A stretch of 13,100 nt of DNA from Verrucomicrobiia bacterium (GTDB taxonomy: Bacteria > Verrucomicrobiota > Verrucomicrobiia > Limisphaerales > DTLC01): the NCBI GenBank assembly GCA_025061935.1, contig JANWZY010000051.1:244-13343 (forward strand), in the 5' to 3' direction. The notes under the pieces are model-generated. The model was given only the letters and a program-made list of their open reading frames with translations. It ran no database searches and was not told the DNA's origin. How positions within the stretch are numbered: the first letter of the stretch is position 1; each line of letters begins with the position of its first letter. Shown here in pieces: positions 1 to 8,487 of this stretch. A program made the position numbers and the translations under genes.

Positions 1-21
1 ATATTGGGACAGAAATGCTGT

Positions 22-3000
22 ATGAACTGGATCAGCAAGCATGGTTTGCAAGGAGGCACGATACTGCTAATGGCAATCGCAGCCGTTTATTCGGCCTTCG
101 CAGATTACCCGGTTGTCTCGCATCGGTACGCTGCGGACCCGTCGGCGCTCGTCTTCAATGACAGGCTCTACATTTACTGCTCGCATGACGAGGAAAACCG
201 GACCAACAGCTACGAGATGCGCTCGATAGTGTGCTTCTCGACCGACGACCTGAAAAACTGGACCGACCACGGTGTGGTGTTCCATGCGCCGACAAATACG
301 AGCTGGGCCGGGCTGGCTTGGGCGCCATCGGTAATTTACAAAGACGGCTTGTTCTACCTGTACTTCGCCAATGGCGGGGGCAGCATCGGCGTGGCAACAA
401 GCAGCGTGCCGATTGGCCCGTTCAGAGACGCGCGCGGCAGCGCACTCATCAACTCGTCCACACCGGGCGCATACAGCCCGACGCAATGGTACTTCGACCC
501 ATGCGCGTTCATTGACGATGACGGCCAGGCGTACCTGTACTTCGGGGGTCAATACCCGACCAACTCGCGCGTGATCAGGCTCAACCCGAACCTGGTCTCT
601 GTCAGCGGCTCCGCCGCGCCGCTGGACACGCCGGACTTCTTCGAAGCCGCGTACATGCACAAGCGCGGCGGCACCTACTACTTGAGCTACTCGACGCGCC
701 CGGAAGCGGGCATGGTCATTGCCTACGCCACCAGCGCGAACCCGACCAACGGGTTCGTGTATCGCGGCACGGTGCTGCCCAACCCACCCCAGAACCGCTG
801 GAACAACAACCACCACTCGATTGTCCAGTTCAAAGGCAACTGGTACATTGCATATCACAACCGCGCTGCGTCGCTCGACCAAGGCCTGACCAACGAGCTG
901 GGCATCTACAAGCGCAACATTTGCCTGGACCAGCTCAATTACAACGCCGACGGGACAATTCAGCAGGTCACTCCAACCGTGGACGGCCTCCCGCAGCTTA
1001 AGCACTTGGACCCCTACGTGCGTGTGGAAGCGGAGACCATCGGCAAACAATTCGGGATCAAGACGGACGTTTGCAACGAGGGCGGGATGATGGTCATCGC
1101 GACGACGAACGGGGCATGGATCCGCATGCGCGGGGTCAACTTCGGCGCCGGCGCGGGCAGGTTTTATGCGCGCGTGGCGAGTGCTGCAGCCGGCGGACGG
1201 ATCGAGTTGCGCCTCGACAGCCTCACGGGCCAGTTGATCGGTGCAGTCGACGTGCCCAACACTGGTGGAGGCCAGAACTGGACCACAATCACAACCGCGG
1301 TCACCAATGCTACAGGCGTGCGCGACCTGTACCTGAAATTCACTGGAACCAATGCGCCGCTGTTCAACCTGAACTGGTGGCGGTTCCAGCAGGCCGGCAC
1401 GGCTACGCTCGGCACGCCGACCACGATCGAGGCCGAGTCCGGCACACTCGGCGCGCACTGGGCAGTGAGCAATTACCCCGGGGTGGTCTCGATCACGATC
1501 ACGTCGAATCTGGCCACGAACAATCCGGGTAGCTCAAATCGAATAGCAACCTACACAGTCACATTGCCGGCGCCTGGCACTTACGAGCTGTATGCGCGGA
1601 TCCGCGTCGGATCAGCCGCTTGGAACGACGACAGCTTTTTCTACGCGAACGGGTTCGGCTCCAAATCGCCGACCAATCCAGACGACTGGATCCTGGTCAA
1701 CGGCCTCGCCTCGGCAGGGTTTACAAATGCCAATGATGTGGTTACCGGGCGCGGCGCGGCCGGCAGCGGCGTCTGGAAATGGGTGAACCTGTCGCAATAC
1801 ACCGACACCAGCAGCGAGTCGCCAATCACTTTCACTGTCACAGATGGCAACCTCACACAGATTTTTCAGCTCGGCGCGCGCGAGGACGGACTCGAAATAG
1901 ACAAGCTGGTATTTGCCCCCGCAGGCCATTTTTTTACCGTGGCTGACCTGGACGCGGGCAATCCGGGTCAGCCAAAAAATGTGACAGTTGCCCTCGACCT
2001 GACAAAGACGTATCAGACTGTCGAAGGTCTCGGCGGCGCCATCTGTTTCTACAACGGTTGGGTCACCGCGCACCCGTACAAGCTCGAAATCTACACCAAC
2101 GCTTTTGCGGGCCTGAACCTTTCGATGCTCCGGCTCGGCAACTGGTTCAGGTACACGAACGCGCCCGACACTGCCGCGTACGAAATCGTCTCGAACGCGA
2201 ACCGCATCCTCGGCCGGCCCGTCCGCATCCTAATGAGTTCTTGGGCGCCGCCCGCGTTCCTGAAAAGCAACGGCAAATGCGGCGGGGGCGGCACGCTCGC
2301 TACAAACGCGGCAGGCCAGTTCATGTACGACGAGTTCGGCCAGTACTGGTACGACGCGCTCCAAGCGTACCGTTCCAATGGCGTCTGGCCCACTTGGATC
2401 AGTATCCAAAACGAGCCGGATTGGGAAGCCGACTACGACTCGTGCATCTTCCGGCCCACCGAGGGCGTTTACAACGGCACCAACTACGCCAGCTACGCCA
2501 AAGCACTGGAAGCAGTTTACCGCAAGCTCACTAACCTGCCGTCACCCCCAAAACTCCTCGCGCCCGAGGTCGTGCACATCCGATGGAACACGCTGCGCGA
2601 TTATTGCCAAACGCTGAACGGCGCCTATTTCTACGGCGTGGCGTACCACCTGTACGGCGACAACGTGGACGACACTATAGACGGCTACATCCCTAGCCTG
2701 CGCGAATCCACAAACTACTTCCCCACCAAGCCGCGCTTCATGACCGAGTACGGTGTCTCGAACATGATTGATGCCGCAACGCTCATCCACAACTGCCTCA
2801 CCGAGGGCAGGGTCAGCGGGTTCAACTATTGGAGTCTGGTCTGGCCTTGGGACGGGCTAGGCCTTATCCAGATCGAGTTCCCGTGGGATCGGTCGCGCTG
2901 GACCAACGCGCCCCCAGGTACACCCACGCAAGCGCGCGGGTACTGGCTCGCCCCCGCCTACTGGGCCATGAAACATTTCTCGTACTTCATCGTGCCCGAC

Positions 3001-4455
3001 AGCATCCGCATCGGCGCCACGTGTGACAACCCAAACGTCCGCGTAAGCGCATACTTAACGCCGGGCAACGCGCGCATGGTTTGCGTGCTGATCAACCGCG
3101 CGCAAACGCCGGCAATCGTTGGCCTGAACACCGGCCCGTTCCCACATACCGCCTCGGCCGTTTATCAGACAACCAGTGCTGAAGTGTACACCCCCACCAG
3201 CACGAACCGGTTCGTGTACATCGGCGAACTCGGCCAGGAACTCGTCCTGCCGCCAGAATCACTCACGACGGTCGTGTTCGAGATGTACATCCCGCTCGGG
3301 CAGGCGACTGGGCCGAACCCGGCCAACGGCGCCACAGGCGTGCCGTGTAACACCAGCTTGAGCTGGACGCCGGGCACGAACGCGCTCATGCACGCGGTTT
3401 ATCTGGGCGTGAACTCGAACGCGGTCGCCCTGGCCGGGCCGAGCGCGCCGGAGTTCAAGGGCATTCTCACCACCAACTGGTTCCACCCTGGCACACTCGA
3501 AGGCAGCACGACATACTTCTGGCGCGTGGACGAAATCGCCGGCGCAAACACGAACATCGGCGTGGTCTGGTCATTCACCACAGCCCCCGCACCAGCGCTC
3601 AAACACAGGTACAGCTTCAACGAGCTCGGCGGCAACGTAATCGCCGATTCCGCCGGCGGCCCGGCTTGGAACGGTACGCTGCCCAACGGCGGGACCCTCG
3701 CCGGGGGTACACTCACGCTGGCCGCCGCTTCGCAGCAATACGCGCTGCTCCCGCCGGGCATCGTCAGCACACTCAGCAACTTTACCGTGGCTGCATGGAT
3801 CCGACTCAACTCGGTGGCGAATTGGGTCCGAATCTTTGATTTTGGCAACAACACTACCACCAACATGTTCCTGACCCCGCAGAACAGCGTGAACGGGCGC
3901 CTGCGGTTCGCAATCACAACCACCGGCGCAGGCGGTGAGCAGCGCATCGACGGCACATTCGGCCTTAGCACCGGGGTGTGGTACCACGTGGCGGTGACGC
4001 TCGACGGTACCAGAGGCGTGCTTTACGTCAACGGCGTGGCGGTCGGCACGAACAATTCAATAACCCTCCGCCCGGCCAGCCTCGGCGTGACAACAAACAA
4101 CTACATCGGCCGGTCGCAGTACGCGGCAGACCCGTACCTGAACGCCGTGCTGGACGAATTCAGGATTTATCGTGTCGCACTTTCTGCCGCCGAGGTGGCT
4201 GCAATGTACGCGCTCGGGCCTAATCAAGTTTTTAGTGACGAACCGCCGCCCATCGCCGCCGGGCTTGCAACCGATGGATTGATTTTGACGTGGCCGTTGG
4301 CCAATGCCGGGTTCACACTCCAGGCGCGGACCAACCTTGTAGAAGGCTCCTGGTTCAACGTGACCTCACCGGCGCCGGCCATTGTGGGCGACAGGTGGCA
4401 AGTCACACTGCCAATCACCAACTCGCCCGCAATGTTTTTCAGGCTCGTCAAATAA
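22..4455 (+). CDS. Secreted modular GH43-GH30 arabinoxylan-degrading enzyme with CBM6, Fn3, LamG and C-terminal domain
   Basis: This exported protein of about 1477 residues carries two catalytic domains. After a signal peptide (residues 1-27, cleavage near AFA-DYP) comes a GH43 five-blade propeller (about 30-285) with the expected acids: D39 in ADPSAL, D159 in YFDPC and E208 in FFEAAY. It resembles arabinoxylan arabinofuranohydrolases of the XynD type, and like them is followed by a CBM6 (about 331-457). An unassigned CBM-like beta-sandwich (466-634) leads to a GH30 barrel plus side domain (about 654-1089), with acid/base E798 in QNEP and nucleophile E909 in MTEYG. Then follow an Fn3-like module (1093-1190), a LamG/concanavalin-like domain (1193-1399) and a C-terminal domain (1407-1477) ending in FFRLVK. 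Predicted roles are arabinose removal plus xylan backbone cleavage, outside the cytoplasm. The frame is open to the window edge; ATG 22 is preferred over TTG 4 because it gives a normal signal peptide. Exact substrates are inferred. Confidence 0.9.
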   Translation: MNWISKHGLQGGTILLMAIAAVYSAFADYPVVSHRYAADPSALVFNDRLYIYCSHDEENRTNSYEMRSIVCFSTDDLKNWTDHGVVFHAPTNTSWAGLAWAPSVIYKDGLFYLYFANGGGSIGVATSSVPIGPFRDARGSALINSSTPGAYSPTQWYFDPCAFIDDDGQAYLYFGGQYPTNSRVIRLNPNLVSVSGSAAPLDTPDFFEAAYMHKRGGTYYLSYSTRPEAGMVIAYATSANPTNGFVYRGTVLPNPPQNRWNNNHHSIVQFKGNWYIAYHNRAASLDQGLTNELGIYKRNICLDQLNYNADGTIQQVTPTVDGLPQLKHLDPYVRVEAETIGKQFGIKTDVCNEGGMMVIATTNGAWIRMRGVNFGAGAGRFYARVASAAAGGRIELRLDSLTGQLIGAVDVPNTGGGQNWTTITTAVTNATGVRDLYLKFTGTNAPLFNLNWWRFQQAGTATLGTPTTIEAESGTLGAHWAVSNYPGVVSITITSNLATNNPGSSNRIATYTVTLPAPGTYELYARIRVGSAAWNDDSFFYANGFGSKSPTNPDDWILVNGLASAGFTNANDVVTGRGAAGSGVWKWVNLSQYTDTSSESPITFTVTDGNLTQIFQLGAREDGLEIDKLVFAPAGHFFTVADLDAGNPGQPKNVTVALDLTKTYQTVEGLGGAICFYNGWVTAHPYKLEIYTNAFAGLNLSMLRLGNWFRYTNAPDTAAYEIVSNANRILGRPVRILMSSWAPPAFLKSNGKCGGGGTLATNAAGQFMYDEFGQYWYDALQAYRSNGVWPTWISIQNEPDWEADYDSCIFRPTEGVYNGTNYASYAKALEAVYRKLTNLPSPPKLLAPEVVHIRWNTLRDYCQTLNGAYFYGVAYHLYGDNVDDTIDGYIPSLRESTNYFPTKPRFMTEYGVSNMIDAATLIHNCLTEGRVSGFNYWSLVWPWDGLGLIQIEFPWDRSRWTNAPPGTPTQARGYWLAPAYWAMKHFSYFIVPDSIRIGATCDNPNVRVSAYLTPGNARMVCVLINRAQTPAIVGLNTGPFPHTASAVYQTTSAEVYTPTSTNRFVYIGELGQELVLPPESLTTVVFEMYIPLGQATGPNPANGATGVPCNTSLSWTPGTNALMHAVYLGVNSNAVALAGPSAPEFKGILTTNWFHPGTLEGSTTYFWRVDEIAGANTNIGVVWSFTTAPAPALKHRYSFNELGGNVIADSAGGPAWNGTLPNGGTLAGGTLTLAAASQQYALLPPGIVSTLSNFTVAAWIRLNSVANWVRIFDFGNNTTTNMFLTPQNSVNGRLRFAITTTGAGGEQRIDGTFGLSTGVWYHVAVTLDGTRGVLYVNGVAVGTNNSITLRPASLGVTTNNYIGRSQYAADPYLNAVLDEFRIYRVALSAAEVAAMYALGPNQVFSDEPPPIAAGLATDGLILTWPLANAGFTLQARTNLVEGSWFNVTSPAPAIVGDRWQVTLPITNSPAMFFRLVK

Positions 4456-4462
4456 TTCTGTG

Positions 4463-4490
4463 CGAAGCATGGAACCTGCCGTACGCTTCG
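4463..4490 (+). other. Small intercistronic inverted repeat
   Basis: CGAAGC at 4463-4468 pairs perfectly with GCTTCG at 4485-4490 across a 16-base loop, in the 43-base gap between the GH43-GH30 stop and the next start. No T-run follows, so it is not an intrinsic terminator. It could be an mRNA-stabilising hairpin, but a 6-bp stem may be chance in GC-rich DNA. Confidence 0.25.
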
Positions 4491-4498
4491 GACGAACC

Positions 4499-6088
4499 AT
4501 GAAACGAGCGTTTCACTTCACGGCAAGCATGGCTGCCTGTTGCGCGGTAATTGGAATGACAACCTCCGCACAAGCCGCACGGAATCCCATCATCTGGGCC
4601 GACGTGCCGGACATGGCCATGGTCAGGGTGGGCGACATCTACTACATGAGCAGCACCACAATGCACATGAGTCCCGGCGTCCCGATCATGAAATCCAGGG
4701 ACCTGGTCAATTGGGAGATTGTGAACTACGCCTATGACATCCTGGATGACGTTGACGAGCTGAACCTTGCCAACGGCAAGAACGATTACGGGCGCGGCTC
4801 GTGGGCAAGCTCGATCAGGTACCACAAGGGCAAGTTTTACGTCTCGACCTTCTGCCACACCACGCGCAAGACCTACATTTACTGGACCACGAACATCGAG
4901 ACCGGGCCGTGGGAAGCGCGCGCGTTCAGCCCCGCGTTGCACGATCACTCGCTGTTTTTCGACGACGACGGGCGTGTGTACATGCTGTACGGGGTGGGCA
5001 ACCTCCGACTGGTCGAGTTGAAAGAAGACCTGTCCGGATTGAAGGAAGGCGGCATCAATCAGGTCGTCATCACAAACGCGCATGCGGTTGTGACCACAAA
5101 CGTGGGCCTGGCCGCAGAAGGCTCGCAGCTCATCAAGCACAACGGTAAGTATTACCTGTTCAACATTTGCTGGCCGCGCGGCGGCATGCGCACGGTCGTG
5201 ATTCATCGTGCTGACAAACTGACCGGGCCATGGGAAGGCCGACTCGGCTTGCAAGACAAAGGCGTCGCACAGGGCTGTATTATAGACACGCCGGACGGCA
5301 AATGGTGGGGCTACTTTTTCCGCGATTACGGCGCAGTCGGGCGCATTCCGTATCTTGTGCCGGTCAAGTGGGTTGACGGCTGGCCAGTGCTGGGTGTGGA
5401 CGGTAAAGTGCCGGATGAACTACCCGAACTGCCGCCCAGCAAAGGTCTGATTCCCGGCATCGTTGCCTCGGATGAGTTCGATCGCAAGCCTGGCGACCGC
5501 CCACTACCGCTGGTCTGGCAATGGAACCATAACCCGTACAACCGGTACTGGTCAGTTACAGCGCGGCCGGGATTCATGCGCCTGATCACTTGCCGCGTGG
5601 ACACTGAATTCGAGCAGGTCCGGAACATGCTCACTCAGCGCACGTTCGGCCCCGAGTGCGCGGCCGCCACCGCGCTGGATGTGTCGAACATGAAAGACGG
5701 CGATTGCGCGGGCTTGGCGCTGTTGCAGCAAGCCTATGGGTTCGTTGCCGTCAAGCGTGAAGCAGGCACGAATTACATCGTAATGGTCAATCGCGGCTCG
5801 GGCGTACCTGTCGAGGTCGAGCGCGCGCCGCTAAGACAGACCACGGTTCATCTGAAGGCCGAGTGCAACTTCCGCGACCTGGCTGATGTGGGGTGGTTCA
5901 GCTATAGCCTCGACGGCAAGGCCTGGACGCGGATCGGCAACGAACTGAAGATGAAATACACTCTGCCGAAACATTTCATGGGTTACCGGTTCGCACTGTT
6001 TAACTGGGCGAGCAAGGAAGCCGGCGGGTACGTGGACTTTGATTTCTTCCGGCTCAGCGACCGGACCGGCGCCACAAACACGCAATAG
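4499..6088 (+). CDS. Secreted GH43 glycosidase (GH43_12-like alpha-L-arabinofuranosidase/beta-xylosidase) with C-terminal beta-sandwich
   Basis: This is a 529-residue exported protein. ATG 4499 gives a clean signal peptide (MKRAF... to SAQA-ARNP, 26 residues); an in-frame ATG at 4469 would only add a tail before it. The GH43 propeller spans about 29-310. The catalytic acids are visible: D38 in ADVPDMA, D149 in LHDHS and E207 in AAEGSQ. The opening (NPIIWADVPD, then STTMHMSPGVPI) matches the GH43 group that includes Bacteroides-type xylosidase/arabinofuranosidases, here taken as subfamily 12-like. The usual PDPD motif reads PDMA, but the base Asp is kept. Residues 320-522 form the C-terminal concanavalin-like domain that caps the active site in such enzymes. 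It likely releases arabinose or xylose from arabinoxylo-oligosaccharides. It starts 43 bases after gene 1 and is probably co-transcribed. No strong Shine-Dalgarno is visible. Subfamily and exact substrate are inferred. Confidence 0.88.
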   Translation: MKRAFHFTASMAACCAVIGMTTSAQAARNPIIWADVPDMAMVRVGDIYYMSSTTMHMSPGVPIMKSRDLVNWEIVNYAYDILDDVDELNLANGKNDYGRGSWASSIRYHKGKFYVSTFCHTTRKTYIYWTTNIETGPWEARAFSPALHDHSLFFDDDGRVYMLYGVGNLRLVELKEDLSGLKEGGINQVVITNAHAVVTTNVGLAAEGSQLIKHNGKYYLFNICWPRGGMRTVVIHRADKLTGPWEGRLGLQDKGVAQGCIIDTPDGKWWGYFFRDYGAVGRIPYLVPVKWVDGWPVLGVDGKVPDELPELPPSKGLIPGIVASDEFDRKPGDRPLPLVWQWNHNPYNRYWSVTARPGFMRLITCRVDTEFEQVRNMLTQRTFGPECAAATALDVSNMKDGDCAGLALLQQAYGFVAVKREAGTNYIVMVNRGSGVPVEVERAPLRQTTVHLKAECNFRDLADVGWFSYSLDGKAWTRIGNELKMKYTLPKHFMGYRFALFNWASKEAGGYVDFDFFRLSDRTGATNTQ

Positions 6089-6108
6089 CGACCATACCCC
6101 CACGGCGT

Positions 6109-6114
6109 AAGGAG
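6109..6114 (+). promoter_or_regulatory. Shine-Dalgarno of the GH51 gene
   Basis: AAGGAG lies three bases before ATG 6118, in the 29-base gap after the GH43 stop. The match is strong but the spacing is short. It is the main reason for choosing ATG 6118 over the downstream in-frame ATG 6193, which has no such site. Confidence 0.5.
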
Positions 6115-6117
6115 ACC

Positions 6118-8271
6118 ATGAACACTGGGCAACATGTTAGATGCCGATTTGCGACGCATGGCGCATCCTATGAGGCCACGACGCGCATATGCATGAAACA
6201 AGCCGCACGCGCAAACGCGGGTTCAGAGACGCGCGTGGAACTGCGCGCAATCTTCCACCGCGGCCACGGCAGGGGGTGTTGCCATCGGGCCGGGCCGGTG
6301 GTCGCGCTGCTGTGCGCGTGGTTGACCTGTGTTACTGTGGCCCAGCAAACCATCATAAGAATTGAGGCCGGCCAGCCGGGCAAATCAATCAGCCCGTACC
6401 TGATTGGCGTCTTTTTTGAAGACCTCAACTACGCTGCCGACGGCGGGCTTTACGCCGAGCTGATCCAGAACCGGTCGTTCGAGTACAGCCCGACTGAGCA
6501 GCCGGACTGGCACCCACTTAAGTTTTGGGACGTGGTCAGCCGCGGAGGCGCAGATGGTTACGTCAGGGTCGAGGACTCCCGCCCGATACACGAGAACAAT
6601 CCTAATTACGCGCTGATTGTGGTGCGGCATCCTGGGGACGGCTTCGGCCTAGCCAACTCCGGATTCGACTTCATTCCACTGAACGGGGGTGAAAGGTACA
6701 ATTTCTCCTTCTGGGCCTACCAAGCATTCATGGGCGAAATGTGGGGCCGCGGCGATCACACCCGACCCATGCCGGTGACGGTCAGGCTCGAGGACCAGCT
6801 CGGGAATGTGCTCGCACAAGCCTCGTTTGAAGTTCGAGGCCGGCAGTGGCAAAAATACGCCGCAGCGCTTACGCCTACGCGCTCGGAACCACGCGCGCGC
6901 ATGGTGCTGCTAGCCCACGCTCAAGGCGGGATATGCGTGGACATGATTTCGCTTTTCCCAGAAAAAACATTCCGCGGCCGGCCCAACGGGCTCCGTGCCG
7001 ACCTCGCGCAGGCCATAGCAGACCTCAAACCGAAGTTTATCCGGTTCCCTGGTGGGTGCCTTGTTCACGGGCTCGGGCTGAGGCATCTTTACAACTGGAA
7101 AGAGACCGTAGGGCCAGTCGAGCAACGCCGTGCACGGCGCAATGTGTGGGGGTACCACCAAACACGCGGGCTAGGATATTTCGAGCTATTCCAGTTTTGT
7201 GAAGATATCGGTGCAATACCCATCCCGGTGGTGCCTGCAGGAGTCACATGTCAACACGCGGGCAGTTCACCCAATCGCGGCCAAGAAGCCCTGCCACTGG
7301 ATCAAATGCCAGCACTGGTTCAGGATATCTTGGACCTGATCGAGTGGGCCAACGGCCCGACCAATTCCAGGTGGGGCGCGGTCCGCGCCGCAGCGGGCCG
7401 CCCCGAGCCGTTCGGCCTGAAGTACCTCGCGGTGGGCAACGAGGAAGAGATCACCCCCGCGTTCAAAGAACGGTTCAAAATGATCTACGACGCAGTTAAG
7501 GCGAAGCATCCTGAAATCGTAGTCATCGGCACAGTAGGGCCATTCGCCAGCGGGCGCGACTACGACGAGGGCTGGAAATTCGCCCGCGAACTCAGGCTCG
7601 AAATGGTGGACGAACACTACTATGTGCCACCACAATGGTTCTGGCAGAACCTTCAGCGGTACGACAAATATGACCGGGCCGGGCCTAAGGTCTATGTGGG
7701 CGAATACGCGGCGCACGACCGCGACCGACGCCGCAACACGCTGCGCTCTGCCATTGCCGAGGCGGCCGGGTTGACAGCTCTCGAGCGTAACGGCGACATC
7801 GTCTGGTTCGCGTCCTACGCGCCGTTGCTGGCCAGGCGCGGACACACGCAGTGGCATCCGGACCTGATCTACTTCGACGCGACCAACGTGTATTTGACGG
7901 CCAACTACTACGTCCAGATGCTCTTTGGTCAAAACAGCGGTGACAGGTACCTTGCGACTGCGATCGAACCCAGCCCCAACCCACCTACGTTGGCTGCCTC
8001 GGCCGTGCGCGACTCGAAATCAGGCCGGCTGATCATCAAGATTGTCAATGGCGCAGATACGCCTGCGCGGCTCTCGATCAAACTTATCGGCCTGAGCACT
8101 GCCGAACTCAAAGGCGTCAAAACCGTGCTGACCGGCCCCTCACCAGACGCATTCAACGAGGACGGCAAAGAACCGGTTGTGAAACCTGTGACTGCCGATG
8201 TGACAGTCAAGCCCGAGTTCGATTACGACGCGCCGGCGTGGTCTTTGACCGTGTTTTCTGTTCGAGACTGA
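6118..8271 (+). CDS. Secreted GH51 alpha-L-arabinofuranosidase (plant-type, with internal CBM4/9-like module)
   Basis: This is a 717-residue GH51 retaining exo-arabinofuranosidase that would remove alpha-L-arabinose side groups from arabinoxylan, arabinan or their oligosaccharides. The family opening is clear (IRIEAG..., GVFFEDLNYAADGGLYAELIQNRSFE at 81-122 in two stretches). A CBM4/9-like beta-sandwich is inserted at about 135-280, then the barrel starts at NGLRADL...IRFPGGC (290-314). Acid/base E442 sits in AVGNEEE and nucleophile E529 in VYVGEYAA. The GH51 C-terminal beta-domain occupies about 600-717. This layout matches secreted plant/actinobacterial-type GH51 rather than compact intracellular AbfA types. 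The hydrophobic export segment (PVVALLCAWLTCVTVA, 60-75) comes after an unusually long, arginine-rich 59-residue leader, so the true start may lie downstream (ATG 6193 or GTG 6235). The gene is 29 bases after the GH43 gene and is likely in the same operon. Confidence 0.9.
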   Translation: MNTGQHVRCRFATHGASYEATTRICMKQAARANAGSETRVELRAIFHRGHGRGCCHRAGPVVALLCAWLTCVTVAQQTIIRIEAGQPGKSISPYLIGVFFEDLNYAADGGLYAELIQNRSFEYSPTEQPDWHPLKFWDVVSRGGADGYVRVEDSRPIHENNPNYALIVVRHPGDGFGLANSGFDFIPLNGGERYNFSFWAYQAFMGEMWGRGDHTRPMPVTVRLEDQLGNVLAQASFEVRGRQWQKYAAALTPTRSEPRARMVLLAHAQGGICVDMISLFPEKTFRGRPNGLRADLAQAIADLKPKFIRFPGGCLVHGLGLRHLYNWKETVGPVEQRRARRNVWGYHQTRGLGYFELFQFCEDIGAIPIPVVPAGVTCQHAGSSPNRGQEALPLDQMPALVQDILDLIEWANGPTNSRWGAVRAAAGRPEPFGLKYLAVGNEEEITPAFKERFKMIYDAVKAKHPEIVVIGTVGPFASGRDYDEGWKFARELRLEMVDEHYYVPPQWFWQNLQRYDKYDRAGPKVYVGEYAAHDRDRRRNTLRSAIAEAAGLTALERNGDIVWFASYAPLLARRGHTQWHPDLIYFDATNVYLTANYYVQMLFGQNSGDRYLATAIEPSPNPPTLAASAVRDSKSGRLIIKIVNGADTPARLSIKLIGLSTAELKGVKTVLTGPSPDAFNEDGKEPVVKPVTADVTVKPEFDYDAPAWSLTVFSVRD

Positions 8272-8420
8272 TGCATAAATGGCGGCCCGACCTATAAAGA
8301 AGCCACGGACTTTTGCCGATGCAACGAGATCAAGCGCGTGCAGAGTGAGCTGGTTGGGACACATCGAGATAGGTCGCCGAATCCATGCGGATTGGTTTTG
8401 GCGATATGTCGAGCCGTTGC

Positions 8421-8443
8421 GCGCGGGCAGATATTTCCCGCGC
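8421..8443 (+). other. Perfect 7-bp GC hairpin upstream of the GH3 gene
   Basis: GCGCGGG (8421-8427) and CCCGCGC (8437-8443) are exact reverse complements around a 9-base AT-rich loop, ending about 30 bases before the GH3 Shine-Dalgarno. No T-run follows, so it is not a standard terminator. It could be an mRNA-processing or stabilising stem between the upstream operon and the GH3 gene, or an operator. The function is unknown. Confidence 0.45.
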
Positions 8444-8473
8444 AAGCCGTTCCCAAACAAAAAGTCGGTGCAT

Positions 8474-8481
8474 AAAGGAGG
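8474..8481 (+). promoter_or_regulatory. Strong Shine-Dalgarno of the GH3 gene
   Basis: AAAGGAGG lies six bases before ATG 8488, close to ideal. It fixes the GH3 start at 8488 rather than the in-frame TTG at 8482, which would directly abut the site. It is the best ribosome binding site in the window. Confidence 0.8.
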
Positions 8482-8487
8482 TTGCTT

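Larger units (their letters stand above)
8272..8487 (+). other. 216-base intergenic leader with hairpins
   Basis: This is the largest gap in the window. It holds two inverted repeats. AATCC-ATGC-GGATT at 8380-8393 is flanked by further pairing (CC 8377-8378 with GG 8394-8395 around a bulged G, and TCGCC 8374-8378 facing GGCGA 8400-8404). The second, GCGCGGG/CCCGCGC, is described separately. AGCCGTT occurs twice (8412-8418 and 8445-8451), bracketing the second hairpin. No convincing -35/-10 pair or T-tailed terminator was seen. A 70-codon open frame (8279-8491) crosses it and ends in an ATGA overlap with the GH3 start, but looks like chance. Confidence 0.35.

Noticed and set aside
50..72. AAGGAGG at 50-56 driving a start at CTG 64 or ATG 70 of the first gene
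   Set aside because: Starting at ATG 70 leaves only 11 residues before the AFA cleavage site, and CTG 64 only 13, both too short for a signal peptide; the purine run is explained by coding sequence.
67..1458. 463-codon open frame on the minus strand opposite the GH43 domain
   Set aside because: It is antisense to a gene with clear family motifs; its product is Val/Arg/Ala-rich low-complexity with no recognisable domain, as expected from a GC-rich gene read backwards.
8421..8443. Intrinsic terminator after the GH51 gene
   Set aside because: The stem is good but no T-run follows (it is followed by AAGCCGTTCCC).
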